DNA of 7,923 nucleotides, from positions 1 through 7,923 of the forward strand of contig JACDCN010000091.1 of NCBI GenBank assembly GCA_013817555.1. The letters are read 5' to 3'. The notes beneath the pieces are model-generated. The model was not told the DNA's origin. It saw nothing but the letters and a program-made list of their open reading frames with translations, and did not search any database. A program made the position numbers and the translations under genes. Shown here in pieces: positions 1 through 4,699 of the stretch. The stretch's first letter is position 1. Each line of letters opens with the position of its first letter. This DNA is from Actinomycetota bacterium. Lineage in GTDB: Bacteria > Actinomycetota > Thermoleophilia > Gaiellales > Gaiellaceae.

Positions 1-310
1 CGAGTACCGGGAGATCGGCAGCTCGGCAGGCTTCTACGACGATTACCAGGCAGGCCGAGATCCGGCCGGCATATCGACCCAGGAGGACGAGCTCGCGGCG
101 CGCTTCGACCCCGTCCTCGGCGGGCGTCGGATCGCGAACTACCTGCGCGTGCTCACGCTCGAGACGCAGACGCTCGCGCGCGCGTGCGGCAAGTCGCACG
201 TGCACAACCTGGAGCCCGAGGACCTCGTCGCCTTGACCGTCGAGGCCGCGGCGATGGCGCGCGTCCCGCTCGCCGGAACGGACTGGATTCCGGGCCGAAA
301 CGGGGCGTAG
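1..310 (+). CDS. FMN-binding glutamate synthase family protein (GltB/GlxD/MgsC-like), C-terminal fragment
   Basis: The reading frame is open from base 2 to the TAG at 308-310 and gives about 102 C-terminal residues; the start lies outside the window. The tail reads LETQTLARACGKSHVHNLEP, then a stretch rich in E, D, L, A and V, ending in AGTDWIPGRNGA. I recognise this as the C-terminus of the FMN-binding, TIM-barrel glutamate synthase family. That family includes the GltB synthase domain, GlxD-type proteins and subunit C of N-methylglutamate synthase (MgsC). Members catalyse FMN-dependent amino transfer or amination of 2-oxoglutarate-type substrates with partner subunits, which would lie upstream here. 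The FMN and Fe-S binding parts are not visible, so the exact subfamily is inferred. The next gene starts with a GTG directly after the stop codon. The sox-like operon further right makes an MgsC/GlxD-type role attractive, but a generic glutamate-synthase-like protein is equally possible. Confidence 0.75.
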   Translation, partial: EYREIGSSAGFYDDYQAGRDPAGISTQEDELAARFDPVLGGRRIANYLRVLTLETQTLARACGKSHVHNLEPEDLVALTVEAAAMARVPLAGTDWIPGRNGA

Positions 311-741
311 GTGAACCTGCACCTCGAGCGCGTCCTCCGCGCGCATCGTGCGGCCGTATTCGACGCCTGCACGGAACCGGAGCAGTTTGCGGAGTGGTGG
401 GGTCCCCGGGGTTTACGGCCCCGAGCATCGAGACCGATCTGCGCGTCGGAGGCAGCTACCGAATTGCGATGCAACCGCCCGACGGTGACCCGTTCTACCT
501 CTCCGGCGCGTTCCGGGAGGTCGATCCTCCTCGTCGGCTCGCCTACACGTTCCGCTGGGAAGATCCCGATCCCGACGATCGAGAGACAGTCGTAACACTC
601 ACGCTTCGAGAGCTCGGGGAATCTACGGAGCTGACGCTCGATCAGGGTTCGTTCGCCACCGAAGGACGATACGAGCTGCACCATGCCGGCTGGTCAGACG
701 GACTCGAGCGGCTCGCGGACGTGCTGTCTAAAGACCCTTAG
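311..741 (+). pseudogene. SRPBCC/AHSA1-type protein, interrupted by an apparent 1-nt frameshift
   Basis: Two frames together give one normal AHSA1/START-like protein of about 143 residues. The first frame starts at GTG 311, with no gap after the preceding stop, and reads MNLHLERVLRAHRAAVFDAC through EQFAEWWGPRG. It then becomes nonsense. From about 415 the family sequence continues in another frame (TAPSIETDLRVGGSYRIA) and runs through AYTFRWEDPDP and ELTLDQGSFATEGRYELHHA, then WSDGLERLADVL, to the TAG at 739-741. One extra T in the TTT at 412-414 would restore the common family motif WWGPxGFT. AHSA1-like proteins are small hydrophobic-pocket proteins without a general enzymatic activity; none can be assigned here. 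The break may be a sequencing or assembly error in a short homopolymer or a real recent mutation. The rest shows no stop codons or decay, which favours an error or a very young lesion. Its 3' end overlaps the convergent CBS gene by 4 nt. Confidence 0.75.
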
Positions 742-1127
742 ACGCCGCGCGGAGCCGAGTCGTCGAGGACGACGCGCATGAGATCCCGGATGGACACGAT
801 CCCGACAACCTTGCCGTCCTCCACCACGGGAAGGTGGCGAAAACCCCCGTGGATCATCAGCGTCGCGGCGGTGTCCGTCGACTCGGAGGGTTCGATGGTC
901 TCCGGGTGACGCGTCATCCAATCGGCGACGTTCGTCCCGTCGACGCGACCTTCGCCGACCGCGCGCAGGACGTCCCGCTCGGTGAGGATTCCGAGCAAGG
1001 CGTCGCCTTCGAGCACGACCGCGGCGCCGACGCGCCGCTCGTTCATGTCGGCAGCCACGTCGGTCAGCGCCGTATCCGGGGCAACGCTGAGAAGGCCGCG
1101 CGTCATGATGTCCGCGATCGTCGCCAT
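738..1127 (-). CDS. Tandem CBS-domain protein
   Basis: This 129-residue protein consists almost wholly of two CBS domains (about residues 7-57 and 69-120), which form one Bateman module. The signature strands and helices are clear: IADIMTRGLLSVAPDT then GILTERDVLRAV in the first domain, and VADWMTRHPETI then GIVSIRDLMRVV in the second. The G-h-x-[ST]-x-x-D stretches are the usual adenosine-nucleotide contacts. Such stand-alone proteins are thought to sense AMP, ADP, ATP or related ligands in the cytoplasm; the partner is unknown. I chose ATG 1127 because it begins exactly at the first CBS repeat. An in-frame GTG at 1163 would add 12 residues without family character; it has an AAAGGA about 14 nt upstream, so it is not excluded. 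TATGCT lies nine bases before ATG 1127 and could be a -10 box for a nearly leaderless transcript. The gene lies 62 nt after the oxidoreductase gene on the same strand and is probably last in that unit. Confidence 0.88.
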   Translation of the reverse strand: MATIADIMTRGLLSVAPDTALTDVAADMNERRVGAAVVLEGDALLGILTERDVLRAVGEGRVDGTNVADWMTRHPETIEPSESTDTAATLMIHGGFRHLPVVEDGKVVGIVSIRDLMRVVLDDSAPRGV

Positions 1128-1189
1128 CGCCGGCCGAGCATAACCGGGGCGGGTCACGACCACTCGTTCGAGCGCGAGTCCTTTCGGGC

Positions 1190-2056
1190 TTACGTCCTCC
1201 GCATCGCGCCGAGGATCTGTGACAGCGACTCGTCGCCGGCGATCTCTTCCGGTGCTCTCTCAGCGGCCGGTGTCTGGGCCAGCGACGCGTAGATCTCGGC
1301 TATCGCCTCGAACAGCGTCGGCGTGAGGCCTGCTGCAGATTGCGTGGCTGCGATCTCTCGCATCTCGCCGACGTAGCGACCCGACTTCGCCGCCCCGCTC
1401 ATGAGCCGACGCTCGACGTTTGCGACAAGCTCAGGAGCGGCCGTGCGGAGATCTGCGAGGACGTGCTCGAGGACGCAGTTCGCGTGCGCGGCCCGCAGGG
1501 CCTGGAGCAGGAGAGCCGTGCTGCCCTTGTAGACGGACGCGGTGCTCATCTTCACCGCGGAGGCTGCCCCGACGCCGTCGCCCACGACGATCCGGTCGAC
1601 GCCATCGAAGGGCAGTGCTGCGATCTCCTGGGCGCGCGGCCCGGAGAGATACATGCGCGTCGTTCCGGCGTTCCACGGAGGCGGCCCCGAGATCGATCCG
1701 TCGATCGTCTCCAAACCGGCTCCCGAGACTGCCGATTCGATCTGGAGCGCGGTTGCCGGCGAGATGGCGTTCATCTCGACGAACAGAGATTTGCCCGCGG
1801 TGCCTGTCGCGGCGTATCGGACGGTCTCCGCCACGGCGGTCGCGGCCTCGGGCGGAACGATCGAGAGGATGACGTCGGCTTGGCCGACTAGCGCGGTGAG
1901 ATCGGGCAGGAGCTCGACGCGCGCACGCTCGGCGAGGTGAGCGGTTCGCTCGCTGCGACCATCGAGCGTGGCGACAACACGAGCGCCACCCCGGACGAGC
2001 GCATCGGCCATGGCGCTCCCCATCGCTCCGGGGCTGACGACGCCGACCGTCGGCAC
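1190..2056 (-). CDS. NAD(P)-binding oxidoreductase with C-terminal DUF1932 domain (beta-hydroxyacid dehydrogenase-like)
   Basis: The product is 288 residues. The N-terminus VGVVSPGAMGSAMADAL is a Rossmann dinucleotide loop; the SPGxMG form, with Ser in place of the first Gly, is usual in DUF1932 proteins. ADVILSIVPP (60-69) fits the end of the fourth strand. Residues 119-133, DGSISGPPPWNAGTT, correspond to the substrate-binding G-rich segment of 3-hydroxyisobutyrate and 6-phosphogluconate dehydrogenase relatives. Lys169 in SAVKMSTASVYKG sits where the family has its catalytic lysine. The all-helical C-terminal part (about 195-265) matches DUF1932. The expected reaction is NAD(P)-dependent oxidation of a beta-hydroxyacid or reduction of a related carbonyl or imine; the substrate is unknown. 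The start is GTG 2056, placed 3 nt after the stop of the NTF2-like gene, without a good Shine-Dalgarno, so translation may be coupled. It ends at TAA 1190-1192. Family assignment is firm and function is open. Confidence 0.85.
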   Translation of the reverse strand: MPTVGVVSPGAMGSAMADALVRGGARVVATLDGRSERTAHLAERARVELLPDLTALVGQADVILSIVPPEAATAVAETVRYAATGTAGKSLFVEMNAISPATALQIESAVSGAGLETIDGSISGPPPWNAGTTRMYLSGPRAQEIAALPFDGVDRIVVGDGVGAASAVKMSTASVYKGSTALLLQALRAAHANCVLEHVLADLRTAAPELVANVERRLMSGAAKSGRYVGEMREIAATQSAAGLTPTLFEAIAEIYASLAQTPAAERAPEEIAGDESLSQILGAMRRT

Positions 2057-2059
2057 GTC

Positions 2060-2413
2060 TCAGCCGCGGGTGACGTGCGCCGAGACGGCGAGCCAGCGGC
2101 CGTCGCGGCGCGCCCAGACATCCGTGTATCGGCCCACGCCTGCCCGACCGTCCGAGAGGGTGTACGTCGTTCGCGCATGGATGATCGCGACGTCACCCAT
2201 GACGCGGACGTTCACGTCGTGGGCTTCGAGATTCGCGATCGTGACGGGCTTCGCCGTCTGCTCGAGGAACGCAGCGCGATCGATCAGCGATGCGTCCGGG
2301 TTCGAGCACAAGAAGTCGTTCGCGAGAATCTCCTCGAAGCGCTGGACGTCACCGTGCTGGACCGAGCGGATGTAGTCGCGGTTGAGCTCCAGCAGGGCGT
2401 TGAGATCAGACAC
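2060..2413 (-). CDS. NTF2-like (SnoaL/DUF4440) family protein
   Basis: The product is 117 residues. The sequence shows the cone-shaped NTF2-like pattern: an N-terminal helix (LNALLELNRDYIRSVQHGDV), the segment EEILANDFLCSNPDASLIDR, a helix (AAFLEQT), then antiparallel strands (VNVRVMGDVAIIHARTTYTL and GRYTDVWARRDGRWLAVSAH). The W-x-x-x-x-G-x-W ending is typical of DUF4440. These proteins either bind small ligands or act as isomerases and hydrolases; no catalytic set is evident and no activity can be named. The start is GTG 2413. It has no Shine-Dalgarno, but a TAGACT box lies 6 nt upstream, consistent with a leaderless message. It is the first gene of the probable minus-strand unit with the DUF1932 oxidoreductase (3-nt gap) and the CBS protein, which suggests a shared job in small-molecule metabolism or detoxification. 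Confidence 0.8.
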   Translation of the reverse strand: MSDLNALLELNRDYIRSVQHGDVQRFEEILANDFLCSNPDASLIDRAAFLEQTAKPVTIANLEAHDVNVRVMGDVAIIHARTTYTLSDGRAGVGRYTDVWARRDGRWLAVSAHVTRG

Positions 2414-2425
2414 GGTCCGAGTCTA
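2414..2425 (-). promoter_or_regulatory. Candidate -10 box for a leaderless NTF2-like transcript
   Basis: On the minus strand TAGACT (2425 to 2420) fits the actinobacterial TAnnnT -10 consensus. Six bases separate it from GTG 2413, so transcription would begin at or next to the start codon. No convincing -35 hexamer lies 16-18 nt further upstream. The same geometry occurs before the cation transporter gene. Confidence 0.4.
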
Positions 2426-2441
2426 CGCTGGCGAACGCACG

Positions 2442-2482
2442 AAGCCCGCATGGCGGCTGGGTCCGAATGGTGAAGCGGGCTT
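2442..2482. repeat. 8-bp perfect inverted repeat in the intergenic region
   Basis: AAGCCCGC (2442-2449) and GCGGGCTT (2475-2482) are perfect inverted copies separated by 25 nt. There is no T run on either side, so it does not look like an intrinsic terminator. Its place, 29-69 nt upstream of the NTF2-like start and around the expected -35 position, would suit a regulator site as well as a transcript hairpin. In GC-rich DNA an 8-bp repeat at this distance may also be chance. Confidence 0.3.
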
Positions 2483-2519
2483 GACGCCGCGTAGGGTGAC
2501 AGCCACCTCGCACTGCGGA

Positions 2520-2546
2520 ACTCGATCGGGGATGACCCAATCGAGT
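2520..2546 (-). terminator. Hairpin after the cation transporter gene, possible terminator without a U-tract
   Basis: ACTCGAT (2520-2526) pairs with ATCGAGT (2540-2546). After one mismatch the stem continues with GGG/CCC (2528-2530, 2536-2538) around a 5-nt loop. It begins 11 nt past the transporter's stop codon in the direction of that gene. Right beside it TGAGC-TC-GCTCA (2546-2557) forms a second small palindrome. No U-tract follows on the minus strand, so an intrinsic terminator of the standard kind is not shown. Confidence 0.35.
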
Positions 2547-2557
2547 GAGCTCGCTCA

Positions 2558-3190
2558 TCACGCGACTTCACAGGTCTGGCCCTGCCACGTGCGTGCGCCG
2601 GTTTGGACGGCGACGGTTGCGACGATGAGGGCGACGAGCGGGTCGGCCCACCAGAGTCCGAGGACGGCATTGGCAGCGAGTCCGATCAGGATCGCGAGCG
2701 AGAGGTAGGCGCAGAGGATGTTCTGGGTTCCCTCACCCGCCGTGGCGTGGGACTGGAGACGGTTGCCGATCCGTTTCTTGGCGTGGCCGAAGAGCGGCAT
2801 CAGCATGACACTGACGATGGCGAGGCCGATGCCGAGCCAACTGACCTGTGCCTCGCTTCCGGTGATGAGGTGGTGGATCGCCGCGACGATGATGTAGGGG
2901 GCAAGCAGGAAGAAAGTGATCGCGACGATCTTCCGCGCTCGTGCTTCGGCGTGGTCGGAGTCCACTCGGTCGCCGCTGAAGCGCCAGATGATGATCACAC
3001 TTGCGATCCCGGTGATGGTGCTGTCCACTCCGTAACCGATCAACGCGATCGAGTTGGCCATTATCCCGGCTGTGGTGCCGATCACGCCCTCAGCCGACAT
3101 CCACACGAGACTCAGCCAGGAGATGAGCTTGACGCGCCCGATGAGGACCGCGCGCTCGTCATGTCCGACTGCAATGCTCGTGTCGTCCAC
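2558..3190 (-). CDS. Short CDF-type cation transporter (membrane domain only)
   Basis: The 210-residue product has about six hydrophobic segments (roughly 22-42, 45-70, 87-110, 116-134, 157-178 and 182-198), matching the six-helix membrane core of the cation diffusion facilitator family. It ends at the membrane domain and lacks the cytoplasmic C-terminal metal-binding domain that brings typical members to about 300 residues. The second segment keeps the family VDS with Asp56, but the second acidic ligand, four residues on, is Thr60. In the fifth segment (QNILCAYLSLAILIG) the usual H-x3-D pair appears as Gln156 and Cys160. It would export a divalent or other cation across the inner membrane, but an altered metal site means the substrate cannot be assumed to be zinc. 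It is divergent from an ArsR-family regulator, the classic arrangement for metal-responsive efflux. The start is GTG 3190, with no Shine-Dalgarno and a -10 box 6 nt upstream. Confidence 0.8.
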   Translation of the reverse strand: MDDTSIAVGHDERAVLIGRVKLISWLSLVWMSAEGVIGTTAGIMANSIALIGYGVDSTITGIASVIIIWRFSGDRVDSDHAEARARKIVAITFFLLAPYIIVAAIHHLITGSEAQVSWLGIGLAIVSVMLMPLFGHAKKRIGNRLQSHATAGEGTQNILCAYLSLAILIGLAANAVLGLWWADPLVALIVATVAVQTGARTWQGQTCEVA

Positions 3191-3196
3191 GGCTGC

Positions 3197-3225
3197 ATAT
3201 TATCAACTAAACTTGATGCCACCAA
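3197..3225 (-). promoter_or_regulatory. Promoter of the cation transporter gene (leaderless)
   Basis: On the minus strand TTGGTG (3225-3220) and TAATAT (3202-3197) are separated by exactly 17 nt, a good -35/-10 pair in the most AT-rich patch of the window. Only six bases separate the -10 from GTG 3190, so the message would start at or very near the start codon. This agrees with the lack of a Shine-Dalgarno. Confidence 0.55.
3202..3217. promoter_or_regulatory. Likely ArsR-family operator, ATCAA-N6-TTGAT
   Basis: ATCAA (3202-3206) and TTGAT (3213-3217) form a perfect inverted repeat around CTAAAC. It fills the -35/-10 spacer of the transporter promoter and lies upstream of the ArsR-type gene. 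Half-sites about six bases apart are usual for SmtB/CzrA-like dimers, which repress by blocking RNA polymerase. A repressor bound here could control both divergent genes. A TAGATA (3232-3237) is a possible -10 for the plus-strand gene, but no good -35 pairs with it. Operator identity is inferred from position and symmetry only. Confidence 0.5.
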
Positions 3226-3249
3226 TTCTCATAGATAGCGAAAGCTGAT

Positions 3250-3570
3250 GTGAGCGAGGTCGAGCGCTCGTCGCAGATTGAGGAATGCCGGCGGATCGCG
3301 GCGTCGTGGACACCGGTGCTGCACGCGCTTGCAAACGAGGAACGCCTGCTGATCGCACTCTGGTTGGCAGGCAGCGAGTGCACCGTGCGCGAGCTTGAGC
3401 AGGTCACCGGTCTCCGCCAGTCACTCGTCTCCTACCACCTTCAGGCGCTCCGAAAAGCCGGCCTTGTTAGCGCCTCACCGGTCGGACGAAGCAACCAATA
3501 TCGGCTTGCCCATGCCAAACTCGACCAACTGGCAACACTGATCGGAAATCTCGAGCCGGAGACAGATTGA
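3250..3570 (+). CDS. ArsR/SmtB-family winged-helix transcriptional regulator
   Basis: The product is 106 residues. The winged-helix core spans about residues 22-88: HALANEERLLIALWLAGSEC (helices 1-2), TVRELEQVTGL (helix 3), RQSLVSYHLQALRKAGLVSA (recognition helix and after) and the wing GRSNQYRL. SQSTVSxHLxxLRxAGLV-type recognition helices are the hallmark of ArsR proteins. The start is GTG 3250; an overlapping ATG at 3248 meets TGA at once. Regulators of this family are dimers that leave DNA when they bind a metal or other inducer. The CxCxxC-type helix-3 site is absent, and the C-terminal helix lacks the D-x-H...H-x2-E zinc set of SmtB/CzrA. The only cysteines are Cys13 and Cys44, so the inducer is unknown. 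Divergence from the CDF-type transporter makes that gene the likely target. It ends 22 nt from the convergent IclR gene. Confidence 0.88.
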   Translation: MSEVERSSQIEECRRIAASWTPVLHALANEERLLIALWLAGSECTVRELEQVTGLRQSLVSYHLQALRKAGLVSASPVGRSNQYRLAHAKLDQLATLIGNLEPETD

Positions 3571-3592
3571 ATCCGCCCGCCCCATGCGGTCG

Positions 3593-4360
3593 TCAGCTGG
3601 GGCGCCAGCCGAGCTCGCGCGAGATCGCGTCGGCGCGCTCGACGAGGAGCGGAATCGCGGCGTCGACGGCGGCATCGTCGAAGCGCGAGCTCGGCCCCTG
3701 CAACGCGACGATCGCCTCGAGCTCGCCACGGCTCGAGCGGATAGGTGCGGCCAGCGCGGTGAGGTCCGGCTCGCGCTCTCCTACGGCCCGCGCCCAGCCG
3801 CGGTCGCGCACCTGTGCGATCTCTCGCGCCAACGCCTGACGATCTGTGATGGTTCGGGGCGTGTACGCGCGCAGCGGCTCGTCGGGAAGCTCCCGGCCCG
3901 AGAAGGCGAGCATGACCTTTCCAGCCGAGGTCGCATGCCCGACCGAAGGCCGCCCGAGTTTCGAGACAGGCTGCACGTAATGGCTGCCAGGGACGAAATC
4001 CACGGTGATCGCGTCCTCATCGCCCGGAACCGAGAGCGTCGCCGTCTCGCCCGTCGCCTCGACGAGCGCCGCCAGGTGCGGTCGCGCGACCTCACGTACA
4101 TCGAGGCGGGCGAGCAGCGCGTTCGCGAGATGCACGATGCGGAGGCCGAGCCGATAGCGGCCGTTCGCCGCGACCCGTTCCACGAGCCCCGACGCGGCGA
4201 GCGTGCCGAGCTGGCGCGAGACCGTGCTCGGCGTCATGCCCGTGCGCCGCGCGATCTCATTGGTTCCGAGCTCACCTGCCTCGGCCAGGGTGTCGAGAAG
4301 CGCAATCGCGCGCTCGGCGGCGCCGATCCGGCGGGTGGAGGGTTGACGAGTGCGGGACAT
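3593..4360 (-). CDS. IclR-family transcriptional regulator
   Basis: The product is 255 residues, the usual length. The N-terminal winged helix (about 12-70) contains ERAIALLDTLAEAGELGTNE, then IARRTGMTPSTVSRQLGTLA as helix-turn-helix, then SGLVERVAANGRYRLGLRI. The C-terminal IclR effector domain (about 85-250) shows the family segments GHATSAGKVMLAF (141-153), RGWARAVGEREPDLTALAAP (187-206) and a final ERADAISRELGW. IclR proteins bind small organic effectors, often the substrate of the neighbouring catabolic genes, and repress or activate them. ATG 4360 is the best start; upstream in-frame extension reaches only a TTG at 4408 and adds residues without family character. The gene is divergent from the sox-like operon with a 57-nt spacer, so control of that operon and of itself is the likely role; the effector may be an N-methylated amino acid or a product (inference). 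Confidence 0.92.
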   Translation of the reverse strand: MSRTRQPSTRRIGAAERAIALLDTLAEAGELGTNEIARRTGMTPSTVSRQLGTLAASGLVERVAANGRYRLGLRIVHLANALLARLDVREVARPHLAALVEATGETATLSVPGDEDAITVDFVPGSHYVQPVSKLGRPSVGHATSAGKVMLAFSGRELPDEPLRAYTPRTITDRQALAREIAQVRDRGWARAVGEREPDLTALAAPIRSSRGELEAIVALQGPSSRFDDAAVDAAIPLLVERADAISRELGWRPS

Positions 4361-4417
4361 CTCGGTAAGTTCGTTGCGAATAGTGGCACACCGTTGCTGA
4401 GAGTGCAATTGATCTAG
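4361..4417. promoter_or_regulatory. Divergent promoter/operator region between the IclR gene and the sox-like operon
   Basis: This 57-nt spacer must carry the control signals for both divergent genes unless they lie within coding DNA. Visible elements are CGTTGC at 4372-4377 and again at 4392-4397, exactly 20 bp apart; a small inverted repeat TTCG-TTG-CGAA (4370-4380); TGCAAT (4404-4409), a possible -10 for soxD that would put its start site at or next to ATG 4418; and the palindrome ATCTAGAT (4412-4419) overlapping that start codon. On the minus strand TTGCAC (4409-4404) and ACTATT, 18 nt apart, are a weak promoter candidate for the IclR gene. None is decisive. Confidence 0.45.
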
Positions 4418-4699
4418 ATGTCATTCCTGCTTTCGTGCCCTCATTGCGGCCCGCGGCCGGTCGACGAGTACGCGTTCTTCGGCGAGGTGACGCGCAGGCC
4501 CGAGAAGTCGGAGAACGGCTCGCCCTCGCTTCGTGAGCTGACCGAGTACGTGTACTTCCGCGACAACGTCGCCGGCCCGCAGCGCGAGTGGTGGCAGCAC
4601 CGGACCGGATGCGGCGAGTGGTTTCTCGCCGAGCGCGACACGCGCACGAACGAAGTGCTCTCCATCACCCTCCCCGAGCCGAGCCGGAAGCACCTGTGA
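4418..4699 (+). CDS. soxD: Sarcosine oxidase delta subunit-like protein (SoxD family)
   Basis: The product is 93 residues, the normal SoxD size. The N-terminus MSFLLSCPHCGPRPVDEYAF has the Cys7-x2-Cys10 pair, and WWQHRTGCGEWFLAERDT has His61-x3-Cys65. Together these reproduce the Cys2-His-Cys zinc site known from the delta subunit of heterotetrameric sarcosine oxidase. The middle stretch YVYFRDNVAGPQREWW is also a strong family marker. The subunit is structural, cytoplasmic and part of an alpha-beta-gamma-delta complex. It is the first gene of the operon, divergent from the IclR regulator. ATG 4418 has no clear Shine-Dalgarno; GAGAG lies about 15 nt upstream, too far, so a leaderless start is possible. 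Its TGA overlaps the GTG of the alpha gene by 4 nt. The homologous subunit of N-methylglutamate dehydrogenase (MgdB) cannot be distinguished by sequence reading alone. Confidence 0.9.
   Translation: MSFLLSCPHCGPRPVDEYAFFGEVTRRPEKSENGSPSLRELTEYVYFRDNVAGPQREWWQHRTGCGEWFLAERDTRTNEVLSITLPEPSRKHL

Noticed and set aside
184..415. An open frame starting at ATG 184 that joins the AHSA1 C-terminal part
   Set aside because: Its first 75 or so residues overlap the glutamate synthase gene in another frame and have no family character. The true AHSA1 N-terminus is in the frame starting at 311.
1340..1891. Plus-strand open frames over the DUF1932 gene
   Set aside because: Low-complexity Arg-rich shadows of the minus-strand gene, which has a clear Rossmann loop and catalytic lysine.
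2603..3238. A 211-codon plus-strand frame over the transporter gene
   Set aside because: It is a highly acidic translation (many Asp, Glu, Gly, Val) mirroring the hydrophobic codons of the membrane protein on the other strand, a known shadow effect.
4361..4408. N-terminal extension of the IclR protein to TTG 4408
   Set aside because: The added 16 residues have no family character and the start is TTG, whereas ATG 4360 gives a normal-length IclR protein.
3584..4417. A 277-codon plus-strand frame over the IclR gene
   Set aside because: It has no domain signal; the minus strand has both the helix-turn-helix and effector domains of IclR.
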